Positions 19,080 to 27,827 of a DNA stretch of 64,000 nucleotides are shown piece after piece; position 1 is the stretch's first letter; every line of letters begins with the position of its first letter. Made by a program: the position numbers and the translations under genes. Source of the DNA: Candidatus Jettenia sp. AMX2 (lineage in GTDB: Bacteria; Planctomycetota; Brocadiia; Brocadiales; Brocadiaceae); contig CP129469.1 of assembly GCA_030583665.1 (NCBI GenBank), positions 434,001 to 498,000 on the forward strand, in the 5' to 3' direction. The notes beneath the pieces were generated by a model. That model was not told the origin of the DNA and did no database searches. It saw only the letters and a list, made by a program, of their open reading frames with translations.

Positions 19080-20864
19080 TTATATGTTTTGTAGTATCCG
19101 TTTTAGTTCTTTACATATCTTGGCAGCAATCTCTGCAGATTGAGTATCGTTTCTTTTTTTGAGCCTTTCGCTTATCGAATGAAAGAGATCTGCCAGATCA
19201 CTTAAGCTGTCAATGGTTATATTTCTTGGCATCTTCAGGATTTGCAGTAATTGGTCACAATCAGTAATTACCTCTTCAAGGTTTCTCTGGGTAACATTAA
19301 TTGCACAAATGAGTAATCTGATATCCAGTGTGTCTGGTTCTGTTTCTACCGCTTTTTTCCAGAAGAACAGGGCTTCTTTCAGATTATTTTTCCGGAGATT
19401 AATTTGCCCCAGTTTGAATAAAGTGGTTACCGAGTTCTCATTAATACCCAAAAGCTTTTTATATGCATCTTCAGCCCTGTCAATATGGTTGTTTTCCATA
19501 TAATAATTGCCGAGGAGCATAAGGCAATCTTTAAAATCAGTAGATTCTCTTATGGCCAGATCAATCTCAAGATTGCCTTTTGTATTGTGATTGTTGGACA
19601 AATAATAAAATCCACGCAGCAGGTGTATTTTCCACTTATGGCCGATGGTATGATAAAGTACACTATTTTTGAATCCGCCTCTTTGAGCATAAGGGTGGGA
19701 TTCTCGATTTGCCGGTGGTGGGCTTGTGATAAGGTTCAACAGGTTTAAATAATTCCAGGAGGCCTGTATAAATTTTTCGTACTCTCTTTGATTGTAGTAA
19801 ACAAAGGAAAGGATACAGTAGCTGTCCAGAAACTGGTTATCCAGTTCGATTGCTTTCAGGGCATACGTCTTTGCCTCATCCAGTTCCCCCATTTCATAAT
19901 ATGCGGCACTAATAACATAGAAAGAAACCAGAAAATTCTTTAGATTACTATTTTTCTCCCCTGCAAGGTTTAATGCTCTTTTGCTGTTTGCAATTGCCTC
20001 ATCGTACATCTTCCTGTCCATATATGCGATGCCTAGATATCTGTATGGTACGGGATTTCGGGGATCTTCTTTTACCTGTTTTTTCAGTAGTGTGCTGGTT
20101 CTCACAAACTTCTCTTCCATCTTGTCTTCGGACAAATTATAACCATGATGAATGATGCACAGTTGAGATTCAAAGCACTTATCACGGTATATTATCACAT
20201 TGTGAACAATTCCTTCGTAATGTACTCCATGAAAGTTTTTAAAGAGACGCACCATCTTTGCATAGCCCTCTTGAGTAGAATTCTTGTACTTGTTTTTTAT
20301 AACAAAAGAAATGGAGAAATTATCATGCTCCTTTATTACTTTTTTGAGTTTAGGAGCATCGGATTGTTGTAATTCCTCATCGGCATCCATAATCAGAATC
20401 CAGTCGCATGTTGCATACTTTAGCGAATAATTTCTTGCCTTACTGAAACTGCCTTCCCAGGGATGATGAAACACCTTTGCCCCGTAACTTTCTGCAATTT
20501 CCACTGTTCTGTCCGTTGAACCGGTATCGACGATTATTATTTCGTCAACAACGTTTACAATACTATCAAGACACTTGGGGAGATTATGTTCTTCGTCCTT
20601 CACAATCATACAGAGTGAAATAGTGGGACACTTGAATTTCGGATTTTTAATTTCGGATTTCGGAAGCCCTTGAATCTGTTTTCCATAATCTGTGTAATCT
20701 GTGAAATCTGTGGTTTCAGATTTTTTTAATTTCGGATTTTGAAATTCGGAATTCGGATTTTTGGTTTTGGATTGTGAAGTTGATTCAATTTCTGGCTTTT
20801 TCGCTTCGCAATCCGCAATGCGCAATCCGCAATTGTATTGTGGAATTGTTTCCTTTGTATCCAT
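19080..20864 (-). CDS. SunS-like GT2 glycosyltransferase fused to TPR repeats (copy 2)
   Basis: This is a paralogue of the preceding gene: GT2 core (SLCMIVKDEEHNLPKCLDS, VDTGSTDRTVEIAESYGAKV, DADEEL) followed by TPR helices. The ATG at 20864 was preferred over the open-frame start at 20969 because GGAGCAGGTA precedes it and because the product then begins with the same TKETIPQ as copy 1. The first 80 residues before the GT core are again low-complexity and repeat-derived (runs such as NPNSEFQNPK and DFTDYTDYGKQ). A region of the TPR part (about 19675-19730) carries a Pro-rich insertion absent from copy 1. The role is probably glycan assembly with the downstream sugar-nucleotide and radical SAM genes; the target is unknown. 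Confidence 0.83.
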   Translation of the reverse strand: MDTKETIPQYNCGLRIADCEAKKPEIESTSQSKTKNPNSEFQNPKLKKSETTDFTDYTDYGKQIQGLPKSEIKNPKFKCPTISLCMIVKDEEHNLPKCLDSIVNVVDEIIIVDTGSTDRTVEIAESYGAKVFHHPWEGSFSKARNYSLKYATCDWILIMDADEELQQSDAPKLKKVIKEHDNFSISFVIKNKYKNSTQEGYAKMVRLFKNFHGVHYEGIVHNVIIYRDKCFESQLCIIHHGYNLSEDKMEEKFVRTSTLLKKQVKEDPRNPVPYRYLGIAYMDRKMYDEAIANSKRALNLAGEKNSNLKNFLVSFYVISAAYYEMGELDEAKTYALKAIELDNQFLDSYCILSFVYYNQREYEKFIQASWNYLNLLNLITSPPPANRESHPYAQRGGFKNSVLYHTIGHKWKIHLLRGFYYLSNNHNTKGNLEIDLAIRESTDFKDCLMLLGNYYMENNHIDRAEDAYKKLLGINENSVTTLFKLGQINLRKNNLKEALFFWKKAVETEPDTLDIRLLICAINVTQRNLEEVITDCDQLLQILKMPRNITIDSLSDLADLFHSISERLKKRNDTQSAEIAAKICKELKRILQNI

Positions 20865-21328
20865 TACCTGCTCCGTTTTCATTTTTAATATTGTATTTTG
20901 AATCCTGAACCTTCTTTGTGTCCTTTGCGCCTTTGCGGTAGATTGTTCCGGCCTTAAACCTCGAACCAATTGAGGTGTCTGCTAAACATATGCCAAAGTA
21001 AATTTTGGTCTGTAATTTGCGCGAATGCGTATTGTGTCATTGGTTAGTGGAAGAAAAACTTTCGTGTAAAATTGGTGGAATTTGGATTTTCTACCTTGAT
21101 TTCACCATGGTAAAGAGGTCCTGAAACAAACGTAGAATAACGTGTGGAGCGCCCTTATTATGTTAAATATCGGGAAGCAGCAAATGACTACAATCCGAAA
21201 TACAAAATTCGCAATCCGAAATTGTACAGCAGTGCTGGAGAAATCGAACGTAGGTGAAAACCTGTTCATAGGTGTAATAATTCAACATCTATGAAGAATA
21301 ATTCAACACATTTAAAAAGGAAAAAAAT
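20865..21328. repeat. Repeat-bearing divergent spacer
   Basis: This separates the minus-strand glycosyltransferases from the plus-strand TPR gene. It contains CTTTGTGTCCTTTGCGCCTTTGCGG-type and CAATCCGAAATACAAAATTCGCAATCCGAAATTG-type dispersed repeats (about 20900-20945 and 21191-21224), the latter related to the in-frame repeats of the glycosyltransferases. Promoters in both directions are expected here but none is unambiguous. Confidence 0.45.
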
Positions 21329-21748
21329 ATGGATAGTAAATTAAAAGAAGGTGAAGCGTTTTTTGCTGACGGAAATGTTGAAGAGGCAGAAAAATATTTT
21401 TTGTCTGTAATAGAAAATGACCATTGCAACAAGGAGGCCTATAATAATCTTGGGGTTATCGCTTTTCAAAAAGGGAATAAGGTCGATGCGATCGGCTATT
21501 TTACCAGATCTCTTGAAATAGACCCTTTTTATAAAGATGCTATTATAAATTATACCGATTTGCTGAAGGCCTTAAACCATTTCCATATAGCAATTCCTTT
21601 CTTAAAAAAAATAGCAGAAATCCATCCGGAGGACGAAGAAATTCTTCAGCTCTTAAGAGACTTGCCGGATGATTTCGGTAAGGGTGTTGTTCCTGTAAGT
21701 ACTAATAAAGACGAAAGTGCCCCTCTCAATTTTAAGAATATGATTTGA
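21329..21748 (+). CDS. Small TPR-repeat protein
   Basis: This is a 139-residue protein with three TPR-like repeats (AEKYFLSVIENDHCNKEAYN, AIGYFTRSLEIDPFYKDAI, and AIPFLKKIAEIHPEDEEI). It has no signal peptide. AAAAAGGAAA precedes the ATG. Its stop is 2 bases before the next ATG, so it is almost certainly co-translated with the nucleotidyltransferase. It is probably a scaffold for the glycan or peptide-modification enzymes nearby, in keeping with TPR domains on the adjacent glycosyltransferases. Confidence 0.7.
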   Translation: MDSKLKEGEAFFADGNVEEAEKYFLSVIENDHCNKEAYNNLGVIAFQKGNKVDAIGYFTRSLEIDPFYKDAIINYTDLLKALNHFHIAIPFLKKIAEIHPEDEEILQLLRDLPDDFGKGVVPVSTNKDESAPLNFKNMI

Positions 21749-21750
21749 CG

Positions 21751-22131
21751 ATGGACAAAAGCAACTGCGATATTAAGCAAGCGGTAATTTTAGCGGGAGG
21801 GAGGGGGATGAGATTGCGGCCGTTAACAGATCATCTTCCCAAACCACTGGCTCCTGTCAACGGTACTCCATTTCTGGGTTATTTAATTCATTCTATTTTT
21901 GAATCAGGAATAAAACATATCGTATTACTGCTTGGATACAAAAGTGAGAAAATTATTGATTACTGCAATCAATTTTCAGATAGCGAAATAAAAATAGAAT
22001 ATTCAGTCGGTAAAGTTGAGGAGGCAACCGGCAGAAGAGTAATTGATGCATATAACCTGTTGGACAAGAATTTTCTGCTTTTATATGCAGATAACTATTG
22101 GCCGATAGAACGAGATAAGATGGTTCGTATG
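21751..22131 (+). pseudogene. Sugar-phosphate nucleotidyltransferase, N-terminal fragment cut by an IS
   Basis: The signature AVILAGGRGMRLRPLTDHLP and KPLAPVNGTPFLGYLI mark the nucleotide-binding half of an NTP-transferase (HddC/RmlA/GlmU-like family) that makes nucleotide-activated sugars. The family is usually 230 residues or more; here only about 127 codons remain before the reading frame enters the ISNCY-like element at 22132. The C-terminal half is not found on the far side of the element, so sequence was deleted. The ATG at 21751 was chosen over an upstream TTG. It is probably non-functional. Confidence 0.8.
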
Positions 22132-23128
22132 TAGTGTCTGAACGAAAACGAACTTTTTATAAAAACGCGGGGGGCGGCTTTTTGCAATTTTTCGCACTGC
22201 TTCCGTGCCTTCTCCTGAAGCACGTTTCCCAGCTTGCGCAAGTTTGTAGCTAACACGCCCAATGCACAATATCTTTTAAAGGCCTTCAACCCTTTGTCCG
22301 GACACCTATCCAAGCCGTGATGCTCCAAACGATTGATATCCGATTCTACCGCCGAGTGCTTGTGCCTGAGCTTCTTAAACGTCTTACCCGATTCCTCTTC
22401 CTGCTCCGCCTTGTTCTTCTTGCCCTTCTTGGGCATGATTACCACTGGACTATACAAACCCAGCAACTCTTTGTTCTCTTTCTTATAAAAACCCTTATCA
22501 AAACTTATGCTCTTTATTGCGCCTTTTCCGTGGTGGCTCAACAACCTATCTGCCAAAGGGATTGACAATGATACATCCGCCTGTCCCTCCACAACCAAAT
22601 GGTCTACGATGAAACCCCACTGATCGCTTTTCACCAGAATATTATGGCCAAACTCCACCCTTTTGTTTGACTTGCCTTTGTACAGCCACTCCGTATGCGA
22701 CTCAAACAACGAATGAATCTTTTCTTCCGCCGGTATTGTCTCTTCCCGGATCACCCTTCTCTCCACAAGGTCTATCTGTTTATTCAACATCCCGTGAAAA
22801 TACTCCATGGCCTCTATTTTTTTTGCATGCACCTCTCCCCAGTTCGTCGTTAGCACCCGTTCGTAGATGGCTAACAGGATTGCTTCTATCTTTCCACTCA
22901 AACTCCACAATAATTCCAGGTAATTCCTCGCGTGTTCTTTCTTTATTGCTTCCTTATTTTTACCCCCGCCACCTGACGTCTTTCCGCTGATCCTCATCAG
23001 CTTTTTCAACTCCCTCCTCCAGTATTTCCTCTTGCGCCATCCCTTCCCCTCCAGAAGCCCTTCCTCTATAGCATCCTCTATCATGTCCAGACTCTTACGT
23101 CCCGCATCCCACAACAAATTCATATCTG

Positions 23129-23155
23129 CCTGCCTGAGCAATGCTCGCAGTCAGG
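23129..23155. repeat. 27-bp palindromic micro-insertion (CCTG...CAGG)
   Basis: This is an imperfect hairpin with CCTG/CAGG ends and an inner GAGC-AAT-GCTC stem. Its exact removal restores an uninterrupted transposase reading (HFPT-D-MNLLW) and eliminates an in-frame TGA. It is interpreted as a small inserted palindrome. Confidence 0.55.
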
Positions 23156-23457
23156 TCGGAAAGTGTACATTTGTCTCTAACACATACGTATCCACCTTAA
23201 TACACAGTCCTTCGCCTTTTTTTTAACCAATCGAGCCCACATGTTATCACCACTTCATTTATCTGCCTGATGGTCTCCTCATCCGACAAACCTATATTGT
23301 CCTTGATGCTCTGCATCGAAAACACCTTGGCCTTGCCAAATGTCGTCTCTACCCCCAGTATCTGCCTGATACGTTTGTGATGGTTGGCAAAATCCTCCAA
23401 CCTGTCATAATCCGCATCCAACCCCAATCTTACTAACGCCAAGACTATGATATGCCA

Positions 23458-23477
23458 CCTGTCTGCCAACAAGCAGG
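23458..23477. repeat. 20-bp palindromic micro-insertion (CCTG...CAGG)
   Basis: The sequence CCTGTCTGCCAACAAGCAGG forms an imperfect hairpin with CCTG/CAGG ends. Its exact removal joins GMDL directly to WHIIVLALVRLG, the expected family sequence, and restores the frame. It is the second such insertion in the same gene. Confidence 0.55.
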
Positions 23478-23876
23478 CAAGTCCATCCCGTTTCGACCCG
23501 TCTTTTTCTTCCCCTTCATTACCTTCGTCTCTACTATCCGGAATACCTCCTCGTTCAACTCCGGAGTAACAGAGATATGTTGCAATGCCCTCAGTATCGG
23601 TGGTAGCTCATCCCGGCTCTTTCATGGCAGTTTTACTTCCGAAATGGATATGGCTCCAAATTTCTGTTGCTGCTCAAATCATTTTCTCATGTTCTCGCGA
23701 ATGTCCTTTGGCTTTTTGGTTTATGAATCGAATATTTGGACTCTTTTACACAGGAATCCCTTTGTTTTCGCACTATTCTACCTTTTTACCAGTAACTATT
23801 CAATGCCTTTCATTAACTATTTTCTCCGGCTATGCCCTATTCTACAAGGCTTTGGCGTGTATCCGTCCAAACACTA

Positions 23877-24497
23877 CTTATTTCTGTTGAAGGCATGTCG
23901 GCTGAAAAATATAGTGATATTGCTGGAGTAAGTATTGATTTTGAACAATTCCTGGCAACGATAAGGCATTTTTATAAAAATAAAGGCGAATGTAAAGTAT
24001 TTATTAAAATTGCTCATACTGGATTGGATTTCCGGGGGGAAGAAGGGTTTCATAGTACATTTGATGATATCTGTAATATTGCTTATGTGAAATACTTAAC
24101 CAGCATTTTTGAAGGTGTTGATTATTTACAGGTTATCAAAGACAGATCGGCTAATCAGCTTGGAGAACGCCTGGGGAAAAAAGTGGATGTTTATTATTTG
24201 CCATTTTACAATTTAAATATCAATGCATTAGGTAAGGTATCTCCCTGTGTTTTTGATTATAAGAACAATATAGTGGTTGGAGATATAGCGAAAGAATCGC
24301 TTGTTGATATATGGAATGGGAAAAAAATGAATGATTTTAGACGGATGCATTTAAAAAAAGAGCGATACAAACATGCGGACTGTAGCAATTGTGAATGGTT
24401 ATCTATATGTGCATGTGGAATATATGAAAATGTTATAGATGATGCTGCTGAAAAACTAATCAAGTTTTCGAATAAAGAGGTGAGATTAATTGCCTGA
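23877..24497 (+). pseudogene. Radical SAM/SPASM protein, N-terminally deleted fragment
   Basis: The sequence becomes homologous to the next gene exactly at the IS boundary (LISVEGMSAEKY against LISVEALNAETY). About 140 N-terminal residues, including the CxxxCxxC iron-sulfur motif, are missing. The remaining part has a SPASM-type C-terminal cysteine cluster (SPCVFDY, then CSNCEWLSICACGIYEN, about 24240-24420) that would bind auxiliary Fe-S clusters. A frame starting at 23832 is an artefact that begins inside the IS. Without the radical SAM core it cannot be active. It probably derives from a tandem pair. Confidence 0.8.
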
Positions 24498-25143
24498 AAA
24501 CCGCAGAGATTTGATAAAACGCTCAGCACTGGCAGATATGCTACCTCTAAAAACTCCTTTTACCATCAATATAGGTCCATCTTCTGCATGTAATTTCAAG
24601 TGCAATTTTTGTTGCCATTCTATAAATAAGGAGATGTTGAAAAATTCAGGATTTGTCCCCAGGACAATGGATTTTGAGTTGTTTAAAATGGTTGTAAATC
24701 AAATTAAATCTTTTCCGGATAAAACAAAAATGCTGGGATTGTTTTTAATCGGTGAACCACTGTTGAATGTAAAACTTCCGGAGATGGTTGCATATGCAAA
24801 AAAAGCTGGAGTTGCTGAGAGGATTTTTTTTACAACCAATGGGTCTCTCTTAACCAAACAACTGGGAGAATCTCTGATAAGCGCAGGGCTCGATGAAATT
24901 CTGATTTCTGTTGAAGCTTTAAATGCTGAAACATATAAGAACGTTGCTGGTGTAGATATTAACTATCAAAGCTTTTTGAATAATATTCAGCACTTATATA
25001 AAAACAAAAAAAACTGTAAAATCTTCATTAAAATCATATATTCATCAAATAAGAATGACGAGATCGAACAATTTCATCGTGTGTTTGATAAGATGTCTGA
25101 CTTAGTAGGTAAATTCATAAATACGATGACGTATAAATATTGA
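24490..25143 (+). CDS. Radical SAM protein, C-terminally truncated by IS630
   Basis: A TTG start overlapping the previous stop by 8 bases is supported by GAGGTGAG nine bases upstream. The radical SAM core has CNFKCNFCC (Cys at about 37, 41 and 44), the GEPLLN motif and TTNGSLL. The protein should bind a 4Fe-4S cluster and S-adenosylmethionine. The SPASM region present in the preceding paralogue is lost: genuine sequence stops at 25123 where the IS630 begins, and the last residues are read from the IS. It was probably a peptide- or carbohydrate-modifying enzyme of the same pathway; current activity is doubtful. Confidence 0.75.
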   Translation: MPENRRDLIKRSALADMLPLKTPFTINIGPSSACNFKCNFCCHSINKEMLKNSGFVPRTMDFELFKMVVNQIKSFPDKTKMLGLFLIGEPLLNVKLPEMVAYAKKAGVAERIFFTTNGSLLTKQLGESLISAGLDEILISVEALNAETYKNVAGVDINYQSFLNNIQHLYKNKKNCKIFIKIIYSSNKNDEIEQFHRVFDKMSDLVGKFINTMTYKY

Positions 25144-26369
25144 CATTATAAGGTTGTTTTATCATAATCATACTCCTGGAAGGAGGTGGTTATGCCACGA
25201 AATAGCCCTTTCAACATAGTTCTTAACGAGAATGAAAGAAAGTATCTCGAAGGAATATCAAAATAATATACGTCGCCATATAGAGATATTATTCGTGCTA
25301 AGATTATTCTCATGGCAGCACAAGGTCTATCTAACGATATTATTGCCTCACGATTGGATACCCCACGGCAAACGTTAGCAAATGGCGAAAACGATTTTTC
25401 AAGCAACGCCTGCAAGGCTTGCTGGAACAACCTCGTAAGGGGCGTCCTGTTTCTTTTCCCCCCTCAGGTCGTCGTGGAGGTAAAAGCGTTAGCATGTGAA
25501 CTTCCTTATAAGCATGGACTCCCTTTATCCCGGTTTAGTATTGATGAACTTCGTCAAGAGGTCATCGCCAGAGGCATTGTCGCTCAAATCAGCGGAACAA
25601 CGCTGTGGCGGCGGCTTGATTCGGATGCCATTCGCCCATGGCAATATCGAAGTTGGATATACCCTCGTGATCCTAACTTTTTGGAAAAAGCCTCCCGTGT
25701 TCTGGATCTCTATGAAGGCCGCTGGGATGGGAAGCCTCTCGGACCACTCATTATGTTTTGTCAGCCGATGAGAAGACCAGTATCCAGGCCCGAATTCGTA
25801 AACTTCCTACTACATCGGGACCGCGGCCTCAGGATCCCATGAAAGTCGAACATGAGTATAAACGTGGAGGCGCTCTGAACTATATGGCAGCTTGGGATGT
25901 TCACCAGGCAAAGATATTCGGCTGCATAGAAACCCGAGGTGGCATTGAGTCCTTTGGCCACCTCGTAGCACATGTAATGAATCAAGAGCCCTATCGCTCC
26001 GCTTCCGGAGTTTTTTGGATTGTAGATAATGGCTCATCCCATCGTGGACAACCTGCCATAATGAGACTTCAGGAAAGGTGGCCAAATGCCATGATGATCC
26101 ATCTCCCAGTTCATGCAAGCTGGTTAAACCAAATTGAAATCTATTTCTCTGTGGTTCAGCGCAAGGTCTTTACACCCAACGATTTTGCGTCCTTAGCGGA
26201 AGTCGAGGATCGTTTGTTGAAATTCCAAAATCACTATGAAGAGATTGCTAAACCCTTCGAATGGAAATTTACACGTAAAAATCTCATAAATCTCATGGAT
26301 AAACTTTCTGATCAATGTGTGCTAAAGGAAAATGCTGCTTGACATTTAACAGGTTATAATACGTCACCG
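25124..26369 (+). mobile_element. IS630-family element with TA target duplication
   Basis: The ends CGATGACGTAT and CGGTGACGTAT (reversed) are inverted repeats, and the element is flanked by TA at 25122-25123 and 26370-26371, the IS630/Tc1 target rule. It is 1246 bp long. Excising it joins AAATTCATAAA-TA-ATTACG, so the insertion site can be read directly. Confidence 0.85.
25192..26341 (+). pseudogene. IS630-family transposase, multiply disrupted
   Basis: An ATG at 25192 follows GGAGG. The reading is broken by a TAA after about 24 codons (25264), by frame changes in the winged-helix region (about 25370-25480), and by another near 25745. Recognisable blocks include FSIDELRQEVIARGIV, LSADEKTSIQARIRK, the DDE-type WIVDNGSSHRGQPA and HASWLNQIEIYFSVVQRKV. 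The intact 3' part is 25758-26342. It is not a functional gene. Confidence 0.85.
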
Positions 26370-26441
26370 TAATTACGAACAAGAGCACTTAGTGTGATTT
26401 TGTTTTGAAGTTCTCATTAGATCAAATATGAAGAGTAAAAA

Positions 26442-26843
26442 TTAGTTTCTGGTTTGTTTCAGGATATATTGTTCAGATTTTTCTAAAGCACTAACCTTTT
26501 GCATAGTATTATTTAATTGAGTTACTACATCTTTTCTTATTTTTTCTATATCAATCTTCACATTTGAAAGTACTTCTTTTAGATAAGGATCAGTATTTAT
26601 ATTATGGGAGTACATTGCTATTCCAAGCCATGAGAACAACGGATCAAATCTTTTGAGATAATCATTAAATCTATTTTCTAGTTCAGTCATATATTCTGTA
26701 ATTCTTCCCACTTTTTCATACTTGAGATTATCTCCTAATTCAGTATATTCTTTGCAAAATTGATCTGCTTTATGAGAATATTGAATTAATAAATCTGCCT
26801 TTATACGTACTTCGCTTAATTTAATAGTATAGGAATTTTCATT
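26442..26843 (-). CDS. Hypothetical helical protein, 5' end truncated by repeat/IS
   Basis: The frame is open from 26843 down to the stop at 26442, about 134 codons, but has no ATG. A GTG at 26711 would give 89 residues. The product is charged and probably helical (YTELGDNLKYEKVGRITEYM; a KIRKDVV...LEKSEQYIL coiled-coil-like end). Its first codons are encoded by the 95-base repeat at 26827-26921, so the original 5' end was probably replaced when the IS91-like element arrived. No family is recognised. Confidence 0.4.
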   Translation of the reverse strand, partial: NENSYTIKLSEVRIKADLLIQYSHKADQFCKEYTELGDNLKYEKVGRITEYMTELENRFNDYLKRFDPLFSWLGIAMYSHNINTDPYLKEVLSNVKIDIEKIRKDVVTQLNNTMQKVSALEKSEQYILKQTRN

Positions 26844-26921
26844 TTAATGAAGCGGGTTTGCGGGGAGGTGTAGTTATAAGGTTGGTGATGGTAATATGAT
26901 ACGATAGTGTTTGTCCCAGTT
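26827..26921 (+). repeat. 95-bp repeat, copy A (left end of the IS91-like element)
   Basis: This copy is about 93% identical, in direct orientation, to 31663-31757. It runs from GTATAGGAATTTTC to GTTTGTCCCAGTT and is followed 24 bases later by the IS91-like transposase start. It probably contains one terminus of that element, fused to a more widely dispersed motif. Confidence 0.7.
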
Positions 26922-26945
26922 AAAGAGTAGAAGTATAATAGGTAT

Positions 26946-27336
26946 ATGAAGGCAAAAGAGGTGAAGGGGTGGAATGTATTCAAGCAGATATTTGCAGACC
27001 ATTGGGAAGGGTTTAAGAGGAAGTATCCAAGGTATAATCAGAGGCGATATGAAGAGCAGGTGAAGAAGATGTTGAGTTGTGGCAACCCGGGAGAGATGGG
27101 ATATATAGGATATTTGTGTATGAGTTGTGGTCGGGGTAGTAGGGTAGTATCGATGAGTTGCAAGAGTACAATGTGTTTGAGATGTGGGAAGGTGTATGTG
27201 GATGAGTGGGTAGGTCAGGTAAGCAAGATATTGCATGATGGAGTGATATATAGACATATCGTATTGACGGTACCGGAGAAATTAAGGAAGACGTTTTATG
27301 ATCATGGTGAGGAGTTATTGGGGAGATTTATAATGG
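26946..27336 (+). pseudogene. IS91-like transposase, N-terminal segment
   Basis: The ATG at 26946 begins a zinc-binding N-terminal domain with CMSCGRGSR and STMCLRCGK (four cysteines in two CxxC pairs), followed by HIVLTVPEKLRK, typical of IS91/IS801 transposases. Genuine sequence ends at the ATGG duplicated around the IS3 insertion; the next codons of the open frame (to 27383) come from IS3. Confidence 0.8.
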
Positions 27337-27413
27337 ACTGGGTTTTTCGGACCAGTAATCAAGAGTCATTTTTGGTAAAATAAATGACGAAAGGAGGTCC
27401 GAAAGAAATAAGG

Positions 27414-27752
27414 ATGAGAAAGAGTTTTAATTCAGCGTTTATGGCAAAAGTTGCCCTGGAGGCAATAAAAGGTGAAAAGACGATAGCAGAGTTGTCGTCA
27501 GAATATGAAGTTCACAGGACACAGATAACAAATTGGCGGAAACGAGCATTAGAAGGACTGGTGGAGATATTTCAGGGGAAGGGGGTGAAATTACGAGAAG
27601 AGAAGGAGAAGATGATAGATGAGCTTTACCGGCAGATAGGCCAGTTGAAGGTGGAGAACGAATGGCTTAAAAAAAATCTGCACAGTTTGAGCGTTGATGA
27701 GAAGAGGCGGTTAATAGAAGGAGATCATAAGGGATTAAGCATACGAAAGTAG
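27414..27752 (+). CDS. IS3-family OrfA (helix-turn-helix)
   Basis: The start is ATG 27414 (MRKSFNSAF), with AAAGGAGG upstream at 27390-27397; an in-frame ATG at 27384 precedes that site. The HTH region is KVALEAIKGEKTIAELSSEY and EVHRTQITNWRKRAL, and a leucine-zipper-like QIGQLKVENEWLKK follows. The frame continues into OrfB sequence (GLSIRK-CELLGLHRSN) and is stopped only by a TAG at 27750, where relatives have Gln. An A8 tract near 27670 is at the usual slippage position for programmed frameshifting in this family. Confidence 0.8.
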   Translation: MRKSFNSAFMAKVALEAIKGEKTIAELSSEYEVHRTQITNWRKRALEGLVEIFQGKGVKLREEKEKMIDELYRQIGQLKVENEWLKKNLHSLSVDEKRRLIEGDHKGLSIRK

Positions 27753-27827
27753 TGTGAACTTTTAGGTCTGCATAGATCGAACATATATTATGAGCCAGTA
27801 GGGGTATCAGATGAGACAATAGAGGTC

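Larger units (their letters stand above)
22133..23713 (-). pseudogene. ISNCY-like transposase, disrupted
   Basis: Reading the minus strand from about 23713, the recognisable sequence runs from an N-terminal region with RDELPPILRALQ through GLDADYDRLEDFANHHK, KVDTYVLETNVHFPT and RHKHSAVESDINRLEHHG to a C-terminal FKRYCALGVLATNL. The lesions are two in-frame TGA codons near the N-terminus, a 20-base insertion (23458-23477) that shifts the frame, one surplus A in an A8 tract (about 23217-23225), and a 27-base insertion carrying a TGA (23129-23155). The longest intact part is 22095-23141 (348 residues), which also reads out of the element through its terminal repeat. The family assignment rests on the HSAVES...LEHHGLDRC block. 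Confidence 0.75.
22132..23876 (-). mobile_element. ISNCY-like insertion sequence, decayed
   Basis: The imperfect terminal inverted repeats TAGTGTCTGAACGAAAAC (left) and TAGTGTTTGGACGGATAC (right, reversed) bound a 1745 bp element. It carries one transposase gene on the minus strand. No target duplication can be seen, and the genes on the two sides are different, which points to a deletion associated with the element. Confidence 0.75.

Noticed and set aside
23217-23225. A8 tract as a programmed frameshift site in the ISNCY-like transposase
   Set aside because: One base fewer restores the frame, but several other lesions exist. Decay or homopolymer error is more economical.
22133-23713. TGA recoding or selenocysteine in the ISNCY-like transposase, because all in-frame stops there are TGA
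   Set aside because: Other genes in the window end normally at TGA (for example tadA). The transposase also has a frame-shifting insertion and a homopolymer error, so it is simply decayed.
26874-27257. Minus-strand ORF rich in Thr/His/Tyr opposite the IS91-like transposase
   Set aside because: It is the antisense shadow of a coding segment with low-complexity composition.
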